Shown: positions 26,001 through 35,149 of the stretch, piece after piece | Layout of the letters: each line of letters begins with the position of its first letter | How positions within the stretch are numbered: position 1 is the first letter of the stretch | Origin: Actinomycetes bacterium | GTDB taxonomy: Bacteria; Actinomycetota; Acidimicrobiia; Acidimicrobiales; SZUA-35 | Reading direction: 5' to 3' | DNA: 62,843 nt | Assembly: GCA_024280015.1 (NCBI GenBank) | Contig: JAJRQY010000083.1 | Location: 1 to 62,843 of the forward strand | Position numbers and translations under genes: made by a program | The notes under the pieces: model-generated | The model's input: the letters and a program-made list of their open reading frames with translations, nothing else | Database searches by the model: none | What the model was told of the DNA's origin: nothing

Positions 26001-27341
26001 GTGCCCGAAGGTCTATCAGTTCAGGAACTCTGCGAACGTGTCTCGCGGTCGGTCGATGATGCGTTCCCGGACGAGGTCTGGGTCCGCGGCGCGATCTCGG
26101 GGATTTCCCGATCAGCGAACGGCCACGTCTACTTCGACCTGGTCGAATCTGACTCCCAAACGGGGAACCAGCAGGCAAGTATCCCGGTCGCCCTCTTCGC
26201 CAAAGCGAAATACCGGGTCAATGCCATCCTGAAACGAACCAACGCCATCCGCATGACCGATGGTGTCGAGGTACAGATTCGCGGCAAGGTCACCTACTAC
26301 CCGCCCCAGAGTCGCGTCCAGCTCATCATGACCCTGATCGACCCGGCCTACACCCTGGGCCAGCTCGAGTCGGCAAAAGCACAGCTTTTGGCCGAGCTCA
26401 AGGCCGAAGGACTATTGGCGACCAACAAGCGTCACCGAATCCCTGTGCTCCCCCTCCGAGTTGCTCTCATCACCAGCACCGGAAGTGCCGCCGAGGCCGA
26501 CTTCAACGATGAGCTTGCCTCAAGCGCATACAGGTTCGACGTGACCATGTATGACACCCGAGTCCAAGGCGATGAGGCCGTTTCGGGTATTACGAAAGCT
26601 CTCATCGATGCTGGCCAACTCAACCACGAACAGTTCGACGTCATTGTCCTCATTCGAGGAGGCGGCGCCAAAACCGACCTGGCAGCCTTTGACCAAGGTG
26701 ACATCGCACGGGCCATTGCCAGCAGTGCGCTCCCCGTCATTGTTGGTGTCGGCCACGAAACCGATCAGTCAGTTGCCGATGAGGTAGCCCATACCTCAGC
26801 CAAGACTCCAACTGCCTCGGCCAGAGTCCTCATCGACACCGTCCAACATTTTGAGCGGCGAGTCTCCGCCTGTGCCGATCGGATCGCCCATCGAAGCAAC
26901 GACCACCTGCGCCAAGCCGATCTCATTCTCGGTTCCTACCAGGCACGGGTTGCCCGCTCCGCCCTGGAGGCAACAAACCGGTCATCAGTCCAGCTGGACC
27001 GTTTTGGCGACAAGCTAACCCAGGCAGCGATGTTGGGCCTTGAACGGGCAGACGTCACCCTGGAGCGAGCCGACCTTCGGATCCGCGCCCTTGACCCGGC
27101 CAACGCCCTCGCCCGCGGCTGGTCAATCACCCGGATCGAAAAGGCTGATGGGGGTGCAAAAGAAGCAACAAGCCAGACAAGTCGAGTCCTGCGCCATCCA
27201 AGCGAGGTTCGCCAGGGAGACACGCTTGTGACAACACTTCTTGGCGGAACGGTCACCTCGACAGTAACTTCTCAGACTGAAGACACAGCCCCAGACACCC
27301 CAGACAAGCCAGCCCCAGACGATGGTGAAGTAACTGCATGA
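26001..27341 (+). CDS. xseA: Exodeoxyribonuclease VII large subunit
   Basis: 446 residues, GTG start. N-terminal OB fold (VWVRGAISGISRSANGHVYF) followed by the nuclease core: VALITSTGSAAEADFNDELA, VIVLIRGGGAKTDLAAFDQG, VIVGVGHETDQSVADEVAH and KTPTASARVL. Processive single-strand exonuclease that cuts DNA to short oligonucleotides with XseB. The C-terminal 40 residues are acidic and Thr-rich. Overlaps xseB by four bases (ATGA). Confidence 0.95.
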   Translation: MPEGLSVQELCERVSRSVDDAFPDEVWVRGAISGISRSANGHVYFDLVESDSQTGNQQASIPVALFAKAKYRVNAILKRTNAIRMTDGVEVQIRGKVTYYPPQSRVQLIMTLIDPAYTLGQLESAKAQLLAELKAEGLLATNKRHRIPVLPLRVALITSTGSAAEADFNDELASSAYRFDVTMYDTRVQGDEAVSGITKALIDAGQLNHEQFDVIVLIRGGGAKTDLAAFDQGDIARAIASSALPVIVGVGHETDQSVADEVAHTSAKTPTASARVLIDTVQHFERRVSACADRIAHRSNDHLRQADLILGSYQARVARSALEATNRSSVQLDRFGDKLTQAAMLGLERADVTLERADLRIRALDPANALARGWSITRIEKADGGAKEATSQTSRVLRHPSEVRQGDTLVTTLLGGTVTSTVTSQTEDTAPDTPDKPAPDDGEVTA

Positions 27342-27592
27342 CGAAGAAAACAGCACCAGACGAGAGCATCAGCGATCTCGGGTACGCCGAGGCGCTAACC
27401 GAACTTGAGGCCATCTTGGCCGAACTCGAATCATCGCTTGTTGATGTTGACACCCTGGCAACAAAAGTCGGGCGAGCCGCCAACCTCCTATCCCACTGTC
27501 GGACCAGACTGAGCATCGTTCGAAACGATGTCGACAAGGTCGTCGCTGGCCTAGATACAGATCTGGATAGTGACCAGGGCGATAATCAGTAA
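27338..27592 (+). CDS. xseB: Exodeoxyribonuclease VII small subunit
   Basis: 84 residues, the usual small size. LGYAEALTELEAILAELESS followed by VDVDTLATKVGRAANLLSHC is the XseB helical hairpin pattern. Binds XseA to form the active enzyme. Overlaps xseA in front and the prenyl synthase behind (TAATG), so the three genes are one transcript. Confidence 0.93.
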   Translation: MTKKTAPDESISDLGYAEALTELEAILAELESSLVDVDTLATKVGRAANLLSHCRTRLSIVRNDVDKVVAGLDTDLDSDQGDNQ

Positions 27593-28677
27593 TGGCCTTG
27601 CCCCCTCCGGAGATCAGCCATGTCGCCTCTCGCGTCGATGACCGGCTTGACCAACTCTTTCGCCATGAGCAGGACCGATGGGTCGGGGTCGAGCCGCGCC
27701 TAGGCGAGGCGGTCGCCGAACTCCAACGAATGTCGGGCGGAGGAAAACGAATCCGCGCCGCCTTCTGCTACTGGGCATGGCGGGGCAACCTCGTCAACCT
27801 CGGTCTTGGCAGCGAGCAGCCTTCGGAAGAATCTGAAAAGACGGTTATTGATTGTGGGGCTGCCTTTGAGCTCCTACAAACCTTTGCCCTCATTCATGAC
27901 GACATCATGGACGGTGCTGATACTCGCCGGGGTCTCGAAACCATCCACATCCGCCAGGCTCGACGGGTCAGTGAGCTTGATTGGCGCGGCGAGCCTCGTC
28001 GCTACGGTGAGGGTGTTGCCATCTTGGTCGGCGACCTCAGCCATGTCTATGCCGACCAGCTCATGGGGGTGTCTTCGCCCTCTGCCCGAGCGATCTGGGA
28101 CGAGTTGCGGATTGAACTCAATCTTGGGCAATACCTGGACATGCGCTCAGCTGCCGCCGGAGATTCCGATCGCCAGACTGCCCAAGACGTTGCCACCTTC
28201 AAGTCCGCTCTCTACACCATTGTACGGCCACTCCAACTTGGCTCGGCGCTGGCAAGTCCGCTTCCCCAACCCGACCTGCTGGAAGCGTTGGATGCCTTTG
28301 GGCGGCCGGTCGGACAAGCTTTCCAGCTACGAGACGACCTGCTTGGCGTGTTGGGAGACCCCGACCATGTTGGCAAGCCCGTTGGGGATGATCTGCGGGA
28401 GGGAAAGCTGACCGAACTCGTGGCATCGGCCTTTGAGCGAGCTGATGCTGGTCAGCTCACAACCCTCAGCCTGATCGGGAAACGCGACCTTCTCCCGGCC
28501 CAAGTGGACGAGATTGTTGGTGTGATGGAAGCTACCGGCGCCATCTTCGACATCGAGACCAGGATCGATCATCTGGTCGAAACCGCATCGACACTCGCTG
28601 CTGACCTACCCTTTGGGGCAGATATTCGCCACATCATGGTCACCCTGGCCAACTATGTCGCATCACGCACCCACTGA
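27592..28677 (+). CDS. Polyprenyl diphosphate synthase
   Basis: 361 residues. Isoprenyl diphosphate synthase fold with first Asp-rich motif HDDIMD in LLQTFALIHDDIMDGADTRR and a second one reading LRDDLLGVLGD. GGGKRIRAAFCYWAW supplies the IPP-binding Lys/Arg. The lack of a bulky residue pair just before the first motif, and the pattern near it, suggest a C20 or longer product (geranylgeranyl-type), for carotenoid or quinone side chains, but the chain length cannot be fixed. Co-transcribed with xseAB, as its start overlaps the xseB stop. Confidence 0.9.
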   Translation: MALPPPEISHVASRVDDRLDQLFRHEQDRWVGVEPRLGEAVAELQRMSGGGKRIRAAFCYWAWRGNLVNLGLGSEQPSEESEKTVIDCGAAFELLQTFALIHDDIMDGADTRRGLETIHIRQARRVSELDWRGEPRRYGEGVAILVGDLSHVYADQLMGVSSPSARAIWDELRIELNLGQYLDMRSAAAGDSDRQTAQDVATFKSALYTIVRPLQLGSALASPLPQPDLLEALDAFGRPVGQAFQLRDDLLGVLGDPDHVGKPVGDDLREGKLTELVASAFERADAGQLTTLSLIGKRDLLPAQVDEIVGVMEATGAIFDIETRIDHLVETASTLAADLPFGADIRHIMVTLANYVASRTH

Positions 28678-28756
28678 CGAGTCAGTCTGACCGGCTCGAA
28701 CGGACGGGTTCGCAACGACTAGTTCAACCCGGCGAAGAAATGCCGATGAGAACACT

Positions 28757-30502
28757 GTGACCGGTACTCGGGATTCCACCGACAACCGGCTGTCGCAAAA
28801 ACGAACGACAGCCGGTGAGCTTCTTGGAGTCTTGCGCGCCCTACGTCACGATGCGACCGACGAACCAGGCAAGGCTCTGGAACTTGGACCGGCCGTCGCT
28901 GGCTCGCTGGTTGCGGCACTAGCCACCCTGCGCTGGGGTGCGGTCATGATCGGCTTGGCCTGGACGGCAACCGGCGGCACAACCATCACCTTCCCCATCG
29001 TTGTTGCCCTCACCATCGCCATCTTCTTGGCGTCATGGCGAACCATGAGACCGCTCCGACTCGGTGATCGCCGCGGATGGCAACTCTGGTACGCGTTCGT
29101 TGACGTCGTCTTGCTGTCTGGTGCCATCGGCTACAACTCAGGCCTCACCAGTGCCTTTGTCGGAACGGTCTTTGTCTCCGTTGCCATTGTTGCCTTCGGG
29201 TGGGGCCTGTACGAAGGAATGTGGGCCGCCACCATCAGCCTTGGAGTGACCGTTGCCGTCGCAGCGGTATTTGAAGGTTCCTTCTCTACACCTATTGCGA
29301 TTGGTGTTTTGGCCCTAGCCGCAGCAGCCGTATTCCCCGGGTTGGCCCATGAGCGCCTGCTCTTACTCGAAGGACGCCGTCTGGTTCAGGCCGAGCGAAT
29401 TGGTCGACTGGCCGAAACCAACCAGGTTCTCGGAGTCCTCAATCACCTGACGAGGACCCTTCCGTCCTCACTGGATCTAGAAGAAGTTCTCGCTACAACA
29501 CGCCAGCAACTGCGCGATACCTTCGCCGCGGATCGCATCATCTTGCTGACCTATGAAGACGGCAGCTGGTCCCCCCAGATCCAGGAAGGGTTCAACCTTC
29601 CTCCGCTGCTGGACTCACGCCACCTCCCCTCACCCCTCATCGAGGCCGCGGCCCGCTCAACAACCTTGCGTATCAGCGACCTCTCCGTCGTTAGCCCCCG
29701 AGCTGGCAGCGGAATCTACGTTCGCTTGATGGTTGACGGCATCGACACTGGCCTCATTGGAATCGAACGCGCCAACCGGGCCGAACCGTTCAATCAAACC
29801 GACTCGGATCTACTCACTGGTATGGCCGATGTTCTGGCCCTGACGGTCTCCAATGCCCGAGCCTTCAAACGCCTGCGTTCACTTGCTGCCGCTGAAGAAC
29901 GAACCCGAATTGCCCGGGACCTTCATGACCGTCTCGGACAGTACCTCACCTACATCGGACTCGAACTCGAACGTATCAATAGTGAGCAAGCCGAACCGTC
30001 AATGGACCTCAAACAACTCCATGAAGACACCCAGGGCGCCATTGCCGAACTTCGAGACACTCTGATCGAACTGCGGGCGTCGGTTACCACCGAGCGACCA
30101 CTCAGCACCTTGCTCGTCGAAGTGGTTGATCGCTTCGAAAAACGAAGCAGGATCGACGTCACCCTCATTGTTCCCGAGGAGCGTTCTGACCGACTTTCAG
30201 CCGTTGTTGAGAACGAACTTCTGCGAATTGTGCAAGAAGCGCTGACAAATGTTGAGAAACACGCGATGGCCACACATGCCCATATTGGTTGGTCTGTAGA
30301 GGCCGGGCGGGGTGTTTTGGTCATCCAGGACAACGGTCGTGGGTTCGATCCGAGCCAAGGTATACGCGGAACGGCCTATGGTTTGGTTGGTATGCGTGAA
30401 CGAGCAGCGTCTGTAGGGGCGATCCTAGAGGTTACGAGCGAGCCCGATCAGGGTACGGTCGTTACTGTTCTGACCAGTCAACCAGTCCGAGAGGTCAAAT
30501 AA
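28757..30502 (+). CDS. Sensor histidine kinase (NarL/HisKA_3 type) with GAF
   Basis: 581 residues from GTG 28757. About six hydrophobic segments between residues 50 and 200 form a membrane sensor without a large external loop; then a GAF domain (about 230-375), the dimerisation domain with EERTRIARDLHDRLGQYLTY (phospho-His about residue 390) and an HATPase at the end (NELLRIVQEALTNVEKHA, DNGRGFDPSQG, GLVGMRERA). Its partner regulator begins at the next base, so the pair is an operon. Signal unknown. Confidence 0.92.
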   Translation: MTGTRDSTDNRLSQKRTTAGELLGVLRALRHDATDEPGKALELGPAVAGSLVAALATLRWGAVMIGLAWTATGGTTITFPIVVALTIAIFLASWRTMRPLRLGDRRGWQLWYAFVDVVLLSGAIGYNSGLTSAFVGTVFVSVAIVAFGWGLYEGMWAATISLGVTVAVAAVFEGSFSTPIAIGVLALAAAAVFPGLAHERLLLLEGRRLVQAERIGRLAETNQVLGVLNHLTRTLPSSLDLEEVLATTRQQLRDTFAADRIILLTYEDGSWSPQIQEGFNLPPLLDSRHLPSPLIEAAARSTTLRISDLSVVSPRAGSGIYVRLMVDGIDTGLIGIERANRAEPFNQTDSDLLTGMADVLALTVSNARAFKRLRSLAAAEERTRIARDLHDRLGQYLTYIGLELERINSEQAEPSMDLKQLHEDTQGAIAELRDTLIELRASVTTERPLSTLLVEVVDRFEKRSRIDVTLIVPEERSDRLSAVVENELLRIVQEALTNVEKHAMATHAHIGWSVEAGRGVLVIQDNGRGFDPSQGIRGTAYGLVGMRERAASVGAILEVTSEPDQGTVVTVLTSQPVREVK

Positions 30503-31144
30503 ATGATCAAGATCCTGCTTGCCGATGACCATGCTCTTCTACGCGATGGTCTGCGTCGCTCCTTCGAATCAGCCGGCGACACCGTCGTCGGTGAGGCATC
30601 AACTGGTGAAGAGGCCGTCGCCTTAGCCAAGGCCCTGCAACCCCAGGTCGTATTGATGGATCTATCCATGCCTGTCATGGACGGCATCGAGGCTACGCGA
30701 CTGATCCGAGAGCAGGTTCCGGCTACCCGGATTGCCGTGCTCACCATGCACGACGACATCGACAAGACTCGTGATGCTATTGCTGCGGGTGCCAGTGCGT
30801 ATCTGAGCAAGGGAACGTCCTTCACCGACCTTCGGGCGACTGTCTTGCGAGTGGCCGACGGTGAGACGGCACTGTCGCCCGCCTTGGCCGGAGCCATGAT
30901 CAACACGGTGACCAACGCTCAGGCCAATGAAGACCTGCTGTCTGATCGCCAGATCGAGATCTTGCAGGCCATTGCTGACGGAATGAGCACCAAGCAGGCT
31001 GGTCGCTATCTGGGGATCACAACCAAGACTGTTCACAACCACCTCAACGCCATCTATCGCAAGCTCGACGCACAAAGCCTGACCCATGCCGTGTTGGGTG
31101 CGGTCCGGCTTGGCATCATCGATCTTCATCACGAACCAGACTGA
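30503..31144 (+). CDS. Response regulator, NarL/LuxR type
   Basis: 213 residues. Receiver: ADDHALLRDGL (acidic pocket D8-D9), phospho-acceptor D53 in VVLMDLSMPVMDG, T in VLTMHDD, K in AYLSKGTS. C-terminal LuxR HTH: LSDRQIEILQAIADGMSTKQ then GITTKTVHNHLNAIYRKL. Starts one base after the kinase stop. Binds DNA when phosphorylated; targets unknown. Confidence 0.94.
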   Translation: MIKILLADDHALLRDGLRRSFESAGDTVVGEASTGEEAVALAKALQPQVVLMDLSMPVMDGIEATRLIREQVPATRIAVLTMHDDIDKTRDAIAAGASAYLSKGTSFTDLRATVLRVADGETALSPALAGAMINTVTNAQANEDLLSDRQIEILQAIADGMSTKQAGRYLGITTKTVHNHLNAIYRKLDAQSLTHAVLGAVRLGIIDLHHEPD

Positions 31145-31153
31145 TCGCAGGCT

Positions 31154-31170
31154 GAGCAGCTGAGCTGCTC
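31154..31170. terminator. Hairpin between convergent genes
   Basis: GAGCAGC-TGA-GCTGCTC, ten bases after the response regulator stop and 18 bases before the end of the convergent gene. It has no T-run, so termination is only suggested by position. Confidence 0.4.
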
Positions 31171-31188
31171 TCTCAAGCTCACAAGCAT

Positions 31189-31671
31189 CTACTCAACAGG
31201 TGCTGACCCGAGTGCTTCGGCAACAACGCTCAGCTTGGCGGCGCGCCCAATCTCGAAGTTGGCAGCTGATCCGTCGACGAAGTGCAGTTCGATCTTGTCC
31301 ACCAGCTTGCCCTTCTTGAAGGTTGAGTGACTGACCTGATCTCGCGGGAGTTCGAAGATCAGCTCCTTGGCCTTAAGGGTGATCATGCCGCCGTAGGTGA
31401 ACATCAAGAACCGCTGATTGGTGACCACTATGACGGCCTTCTGGACAGGCAATGTGCCTGCGATGGAGTCAGCAAGGGTGATCTCTCTTTCATCTATGGC
31501 CTTATTATGAGCCACCGCCGCCGCTCCTCTACCGATTGCACCCCCCATTCCCACGGCGAATCCTCGACCAAGAATGCCCGGCGCCTCCACCGATGACGCA
31601 GCCTGATACTCCTCACCTGGATTCAGGTGTTCGGTGGACCTTTTCTTCAGATTCTCTGTCCAGTCAAACAT
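31189..31671 (-). CDS. Hypothetical PH-like domain protein
   Basis: 160 residues; ATG 31671 chosen (GAGGGA upstream), although the frame is open to 31740. A Gly/Ala-rich helix (GRGFAVGMGGAIGRGAAAV) is followed by a beta-rich domain: AVIVVTNQRFLMFTYGG, ELIFELPRDQVSHSTFKKGK and IELHFVDGSAANFEIGRAAK. This last pattern is that of bacterial PH-like (YokE/GRAM-type) domains. Cytoplasmic or membrane-associated; no function assigned. Confidence 0.7.
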   Translation of the reverse strand: MFDWTENLKKRSTEHLNPGEEYQAASSVEAPGILGRGFAVGMGGAIGRGAAAVAHNKAIDEREITLADSIAGTLPVQKAVIVVTNQRFLMFTYGGMITLKAKELIFELPRDQVSHSTFKKGKLVDKIELHFVDGSAANFEIGRAAKLSVVAEALGSAPVE

Positions 31672-31805
31672 GTGTAGTCCCTCGCGCCAATGACAGGTCG
31701 ATTGGTTCGCTGCCGTGTTAGCAGCAAGGTAGACCTCCACCGTGAACAGCCCGGAAACGGCGTCTGTAGGGATATCGAGACCCCGAACGGGGAGGCAAAG
31801 AGCCT

Positions 31806-32513
31806 TCAGCTCTGGTTGTAGCGCTCGAAGGCTTGGGGAAGCCCCTCACAAACCACACCCGGATCCTTGGCAACAGCAGCCAACCAGGGTGGCCGGTTTT
31901 TGGCGGCAACCACCAGAGGAACATCCAGTTCTGAGCCATTCAGCAAGAGCTGCAGAAACCCAATGGCATAATCTGAGGGCCGAACGTCATTGGAAAGCTC
32001 ATACAAGGCATAGGGATCTGGCGCCCGGCCATCGGCATCAGCAGGCAGGTACCAGGTCGAGGACTGGGGGCCCTCTCCGCCACCGGTTAAGCCCGATCCA
32101 TCGGTAAGGACTACCCCGTTGACCAACTCAGGTCGAGCACCCGCTACTAGCAGAGCAATATAGGCACCGAGGCCGCGGCCAAACAGGGTCACCGGGCCGA
32201 GGTGAGCCAGCGCAACATCCACGTCCCCCATCAAGACTTCTGCGGTGTAGCCACCGCCTTTTGGAACCTGCGATTGGCCGTGACCAGTGAGATCAAGACC
32301 CCAGATTGGACCAGACCAGTGATCCCACGGATCTGCCGGCAGTCGGGTTAGCTCACCAAGACCATGAAGAATGAGCAGTGGATTGCCGTGCCCCCTTGGC
32401 CGCCCTTCCTTCAACTGATGGAGGGCGAGCCGAATCCGGTTGTGTTGCAACCAGGTCACATCGCTCACCGGGTCAGTTGGGTCTGTTTCGTTCTTCGCCT
32501 TCGACACGCTCAT
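31806..32513 (-). CDS. Alpha/beta-hydrolase-fold protein lacking the nucleophile Ser
   Basis: 235 residues. The fold is recognisable: LLILHGLGELTRLP (oxyanion HG), GLDLTGHGQSQVPKGGGYT and VVLTDGSGLTGGG. At the nucleophile elbow, where GxSxG is expected, the sequence reads LFGRGLGAYIA: Gly replaces Ser. A normal acid/His pair at the end is not obvious either. It is probably a non-catalytic paralogue or binding protein. Its start overlaps the stop of the intact hydrolase upstream (32510-32513), so the two are co-translated and may form a pair. Confidence 0.8.
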   Translation of the reverse strand: MSVSKAKNETDPTDPVSDVTWLQHNRIRLALHQLKEGRPRGHGNPLLILHGLGELTRLPADPWDHWSGPIWGLDLTGHGQSQVPKGGGYTAEVLMGDVDVALAHLGPVTLFGRGLGAYIALLVAGARPELVNGVVLTDGSGLTGGGEGPQSSTWYLPADADGRAPDPYALYELSNDVRPSDYAIGFLQLLLNGSELDVPLVVAAKNRPPWLAAVAKDPGVVCEGLPQAFERYNQS

Positions 32514-33418
32514 GCCAAGAACTCCAAAATCAGGTTGGCAACCAGGTCCGGCTTCTCGATATGAAGGAAGTGACCGACCCCTTCAAGGGGCATGAGTTTG
32601 GCACCGGGCGGCAGCCAGGGTTCGACGTCTTCGGGCAGGGTGCCCCATCCCATTTCTTCCTGCTCGGTTCCAAGCATGGCCAGCATCGGCACAGCGATAC
32701 CCGGCATGCGAGCCAGCGACCATTCCGGACGGAAGGGGCCGAATCCGCCAAAGCGCATGCTGGCATCAAGGTTCCAGCGCCAACCATCATCACTCTCACT
32801 CCCTCCAACGGTCACCAGGTACTCCAGCCAATCATCGCTCAAACGAGGGTTCATCTTCTTGCGCCGAGCCGCGAGTTCTTCAATCGTCCCCGGCTTACGG
32901 GCACCCTCATGGGCTCGACGCCGGAAATCCAACCGGTTGGTCAGGTCACTGGCCATCACTCTGGTCCGTTCTCGGTCAGGAATGTCAGGAACTGTGCGGT
33001 GGGAGGGCAGCCCGTCAAGGTTGACCAGGGCCGAAACCCGGTCTGGGCGAATGGTGGCCAAGGTCAAGGCCAGCGCACCACCCTTGGAGTGGCCAACAAC
33101 GGGAACAGCTTCGGTGGTTACCGAGTCGAGAACGGCAACACCGTCTCGAATATCGGCATCCCAGCTGTAGAGCGCTGCGTGCTCACTATTGCCATGTCCG
33201 CGGTGGTCCCAGGCAATGACCTTCCAACCCTGTGCCGCCAGCAAGGGGGCGAATCGGTCCATGGTTCGGGCGAAATCGAATCCACCATGGGCCAGCAGGA
33301 GGGGCCGTCCGGACTCTGATCCCCACTGGTAAGCGGCGATGGACAGGCCACTACTGTCAACAATCCAAGAGCGATCAGGAGTCTTGGCCCCTGGAAAGGT
33401 ACGAACGGAGGTAGTCAC
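32510..33418 (-). CDS. Alpha/beta hydrolase
   Basis: 302 residues, cytoplasmic. Catalytic elements are intact: LLLAHGGFDFART (oxyanion hole), AWDHRGHGNSEH, nucleophile in VVGHSKGGALALTL, and terminal His in LEGVGHFLHIEKP. Similar to epoxide-hydrolase/esterase-type members; substrate cannot be told. It is the first gene of a two-gene unit with the Ser-lacking paralogue and is divergent from prfC across 64 bases. Confidence 0.9.
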   Translation of the reverse strand: MTTSVRTFPGAKTPDRSWIVDSSGLSIAAYQWGSESGRPLLLAHGGFDFARTMDRFAPLLAAQGWKVIAWDHRGHGNSEHAALYSWDADIRDGVAVLDSVTTEAVPVVGHSKGGALALTLATIRPDRVSALVNLDGLPSHRTVPDIPDRERTRVMASDLTNRLDFRRRAHEGARKPGTIEELAARRKKMNPRLSDDWLEYLVTVGGSESDDGWRWNLDASMRFGGFGPFRPEWSLARMPGIAVPMLAMLGTEQEEMGWGTLPEDVEPWLPPGAKLMPLEGVGHFLHIEKPDLVANLILEFLA

Positions 33419-33482
33419 CCATCGAGCGTAGCCCCACTAAAGAGACACCCGAAAGCCAGTGGGTCCGCTAACGTCATGCCCC

Positions 33483-35069
33483 GTGAGTGATCCCATTGCC
33501 GAGGCTGCGAGACGACGAACGTTCGCCATCATCTCCCACCCCGACGCGGGCAAAACCACCCTGACCGAGAAGTTCCTGCTCTATGGCGGAGCGTTGGGCA
33601 AGGAGGCCGGCACGGTCAAGGCCAGGGCAGGCCGTCGAGCCGCCACCTCGGACTGGATGGAGATGGAACAACAGCGAGGGATCTCCATCACCTCTGCCGC
33701 CTTGCAGTTTGGATACCGCGACTGCGTCATCAACCTGCTTGACACCCCTGGTCACCGCGATTTCTCCGAAGACACCTACCGAGTTCTGGCCGCCGCCGAT
33801 GCGGCAGTCATGGTGTTGGATGCTGGTAAGGGCATCGAGAAGCAGACCCTGAAATTGTTCGAGGTTTGCCGTGAACGGGAGATCCCGTTCATGATCTTCA
33901 TCAACAAGTGGGACCGGCCGGGCAAGGACCCGTTGGAACTCCTGGATGAGATCGAAGAGACACTGGTCGTTGAACCAACACCCGTCACCTGGCCTGTTGG
34001 GATACCAGGAGACTTCCGTGGCTTGATCCACCAAGACACCGGCGAATACACCCGCTTCGAACGAACCGCCCGCGGCGCGACCATGGCCCCTGAAACCATT
34101 GTTGATCCCAGCGAGGCCGAGAAGTTAGACGGCGAATGGTGGAGCTCTGCTCAAGAAGAAGCCGAGCTGCTACGCGAGGTCGGGCAAGTTGTGAACAAGG
34201 AGACGTTCTTGGCCGGTATGAGCACGCCAGTGTTCTTTGGTTCAGCCATGACCAACTTTGGCATCCGCTTCCTGCTGGACGGCGTGGTCGATCTGATTCC
34301 GCCACCGAGTGCCCGCCTGCTGGCTGACGGTGACCACCGGAAACTGGACGAACCATTTTCTGGTTTGGTGTTCAAGATGCAGGCTGGCATGGACAAGTCT
34401 CACCGAGATCGCATTGCCTTTGTACGGGTTTGCAGCGGGGTGTTCGAACGTGGCCTGATTGCAACCGCTGCGGCCTCAGGGCGACAGTTCTCTACCAAGT
34501 ACGCCCAAACCTTGTTTGGACAGGACCGAGACACCGTCGATGTTGCCTACCCGGGCGACATCCTCGGCCTGGTCAACGCCAACGATGTTCGGGTTGGTGA
34601 CGCGGTATACGTGAACAAGCCGTGTGAGTTTCCTGCGTTGCCGGCGTTCGCCCCCGAGCACTTCATGCGGATCCGGGTGAAAGACACCTCCAAGTTCAAG
34701 CAGTTCCGCAAGGGGATCGCTCAACTGGATGAGGAGGGGGCCATCCAGGTCTTACGCGACGACTACCTCGGCGACCAGGCACCCGTGCTTGCCGCGGTCG
34801 GTCAGCTCCAGTTCGAGGTTGCCACCTTCCGCCTCGAGAACGAGTTCGGCGCACCAGTCGAGCTAAGCAATACGCCCTTCACCATTGCTCGCAAGACCAA
34901 TGCCGAGTCGACTGAACAGTTGCAAGCCATGCAAGGGGTTGACGTGCTGAAGCGAGCCGACGGGACTCTGCTTGCGCTGTTTGAGAGCCGCTACTGGATG
35001 GACAGGGTGATTGCTGACTTCCCTGACCTCATGCTAGAACGCATGGTCGCCGAAGGTGGGCTCGGGTAA
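33483..35069 (+). CDS. prfC: Peptide chain release factor 3
   Basis: 528 residues; GTG 33483 chosen since MSDPIAEAARRRTFAIISHP is the normal start, although the frame is open to 33459. Translational GTPase: G1 SHPDAGKTTLTEK, G2 RGISITSAA, G3 DTPGHRDFSEDTYR, G4 NKWDRPGKD. Domains 2-3 follow (VFKMQAGMDKSHRDRIAFVR; VLAAVGQLQFEVATFRLENE). Helps RF1/RF2 leave the ribosome after release. The last eight codons are the first unit of a 26-bp tandem repeat that runs on past the stop. RF3 is present only in some actinobacterial lineages. Confidence 0.95.
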   Translation: MSDPIAEAARRRTFAIISHPDAGKTTLTEKFLLYGGALGKEAGTVKARAGRRAATSDWMEMEQQRGISITSAALQFGYRDCVINLLDTPGHRDFSEDTYRVLAAADAAVMVLDAGKGIEKQTLKLFEVCREREIPFMIFINKWDRPGKDPLELLDEIEETLVVEPTPVTWPVGIPGDFRGLIHQDTGEYTRFERTARGATMAPETIVDPSEAEKLDGEWWSSAQEEAELLREVGQVVNKETFLAGMSTPVFFGSAMTNFGIRFLLDGVVDLIPPPSARLLADGDHRKLDEPFSGLVFKMQAGMDKSHRDRIAFVRVCSGVFERGLIATAAASGRQFSTKYAQTLFGQDRDTVDVAYPGDILGLVNANDVRVGDAVYVNKPCEFPALPAFAPEHFMRIRVKDTSKFKQFRKGIAQLDEEGAIQVLRDDYLGDQAPVLAAVGQLQFEVATFRLENEFGAPVELSNTPFTIARKTNAESTEQLQAMQGVDVLKRADGTLLALFESRYWMDRVIADFPDLMLERMVAEGGLG

Positions 35070-35146
35070 TGGTCGCCGAAGGTGGGCTCGGGTAATGGTC
35101 GCCGAAGGTGGGCTCGGGTAATGGTCGCCGAAGGTGGGCTCGGGTA
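35043..35146 (+). repeat. Four tandem perfect 26-bp repeats at the prfC stop
   Basis: Units start at 35043, 35069, 35095 and 35121, each beginning ATGGTCGCCGAAGG and ending CTCGGGTA. The first unit codes the last residues of RF3 (MVAEGGLG) and the junction with the second forms TAATG. Because 26 is not a multiple of three, each unit carries the same eight-codon mini-frame with stop overlapping the next ATG. The next gene starts four bases after the array. Confidence 0.97.
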
Positions 35147-35149
35147 GTT

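Noticed and set aside
32378-33319. 313-codon plus-strand frame across the two hydrolase genes
   Set aside because: Antisense of two well-supported genes and without recognisable domains.
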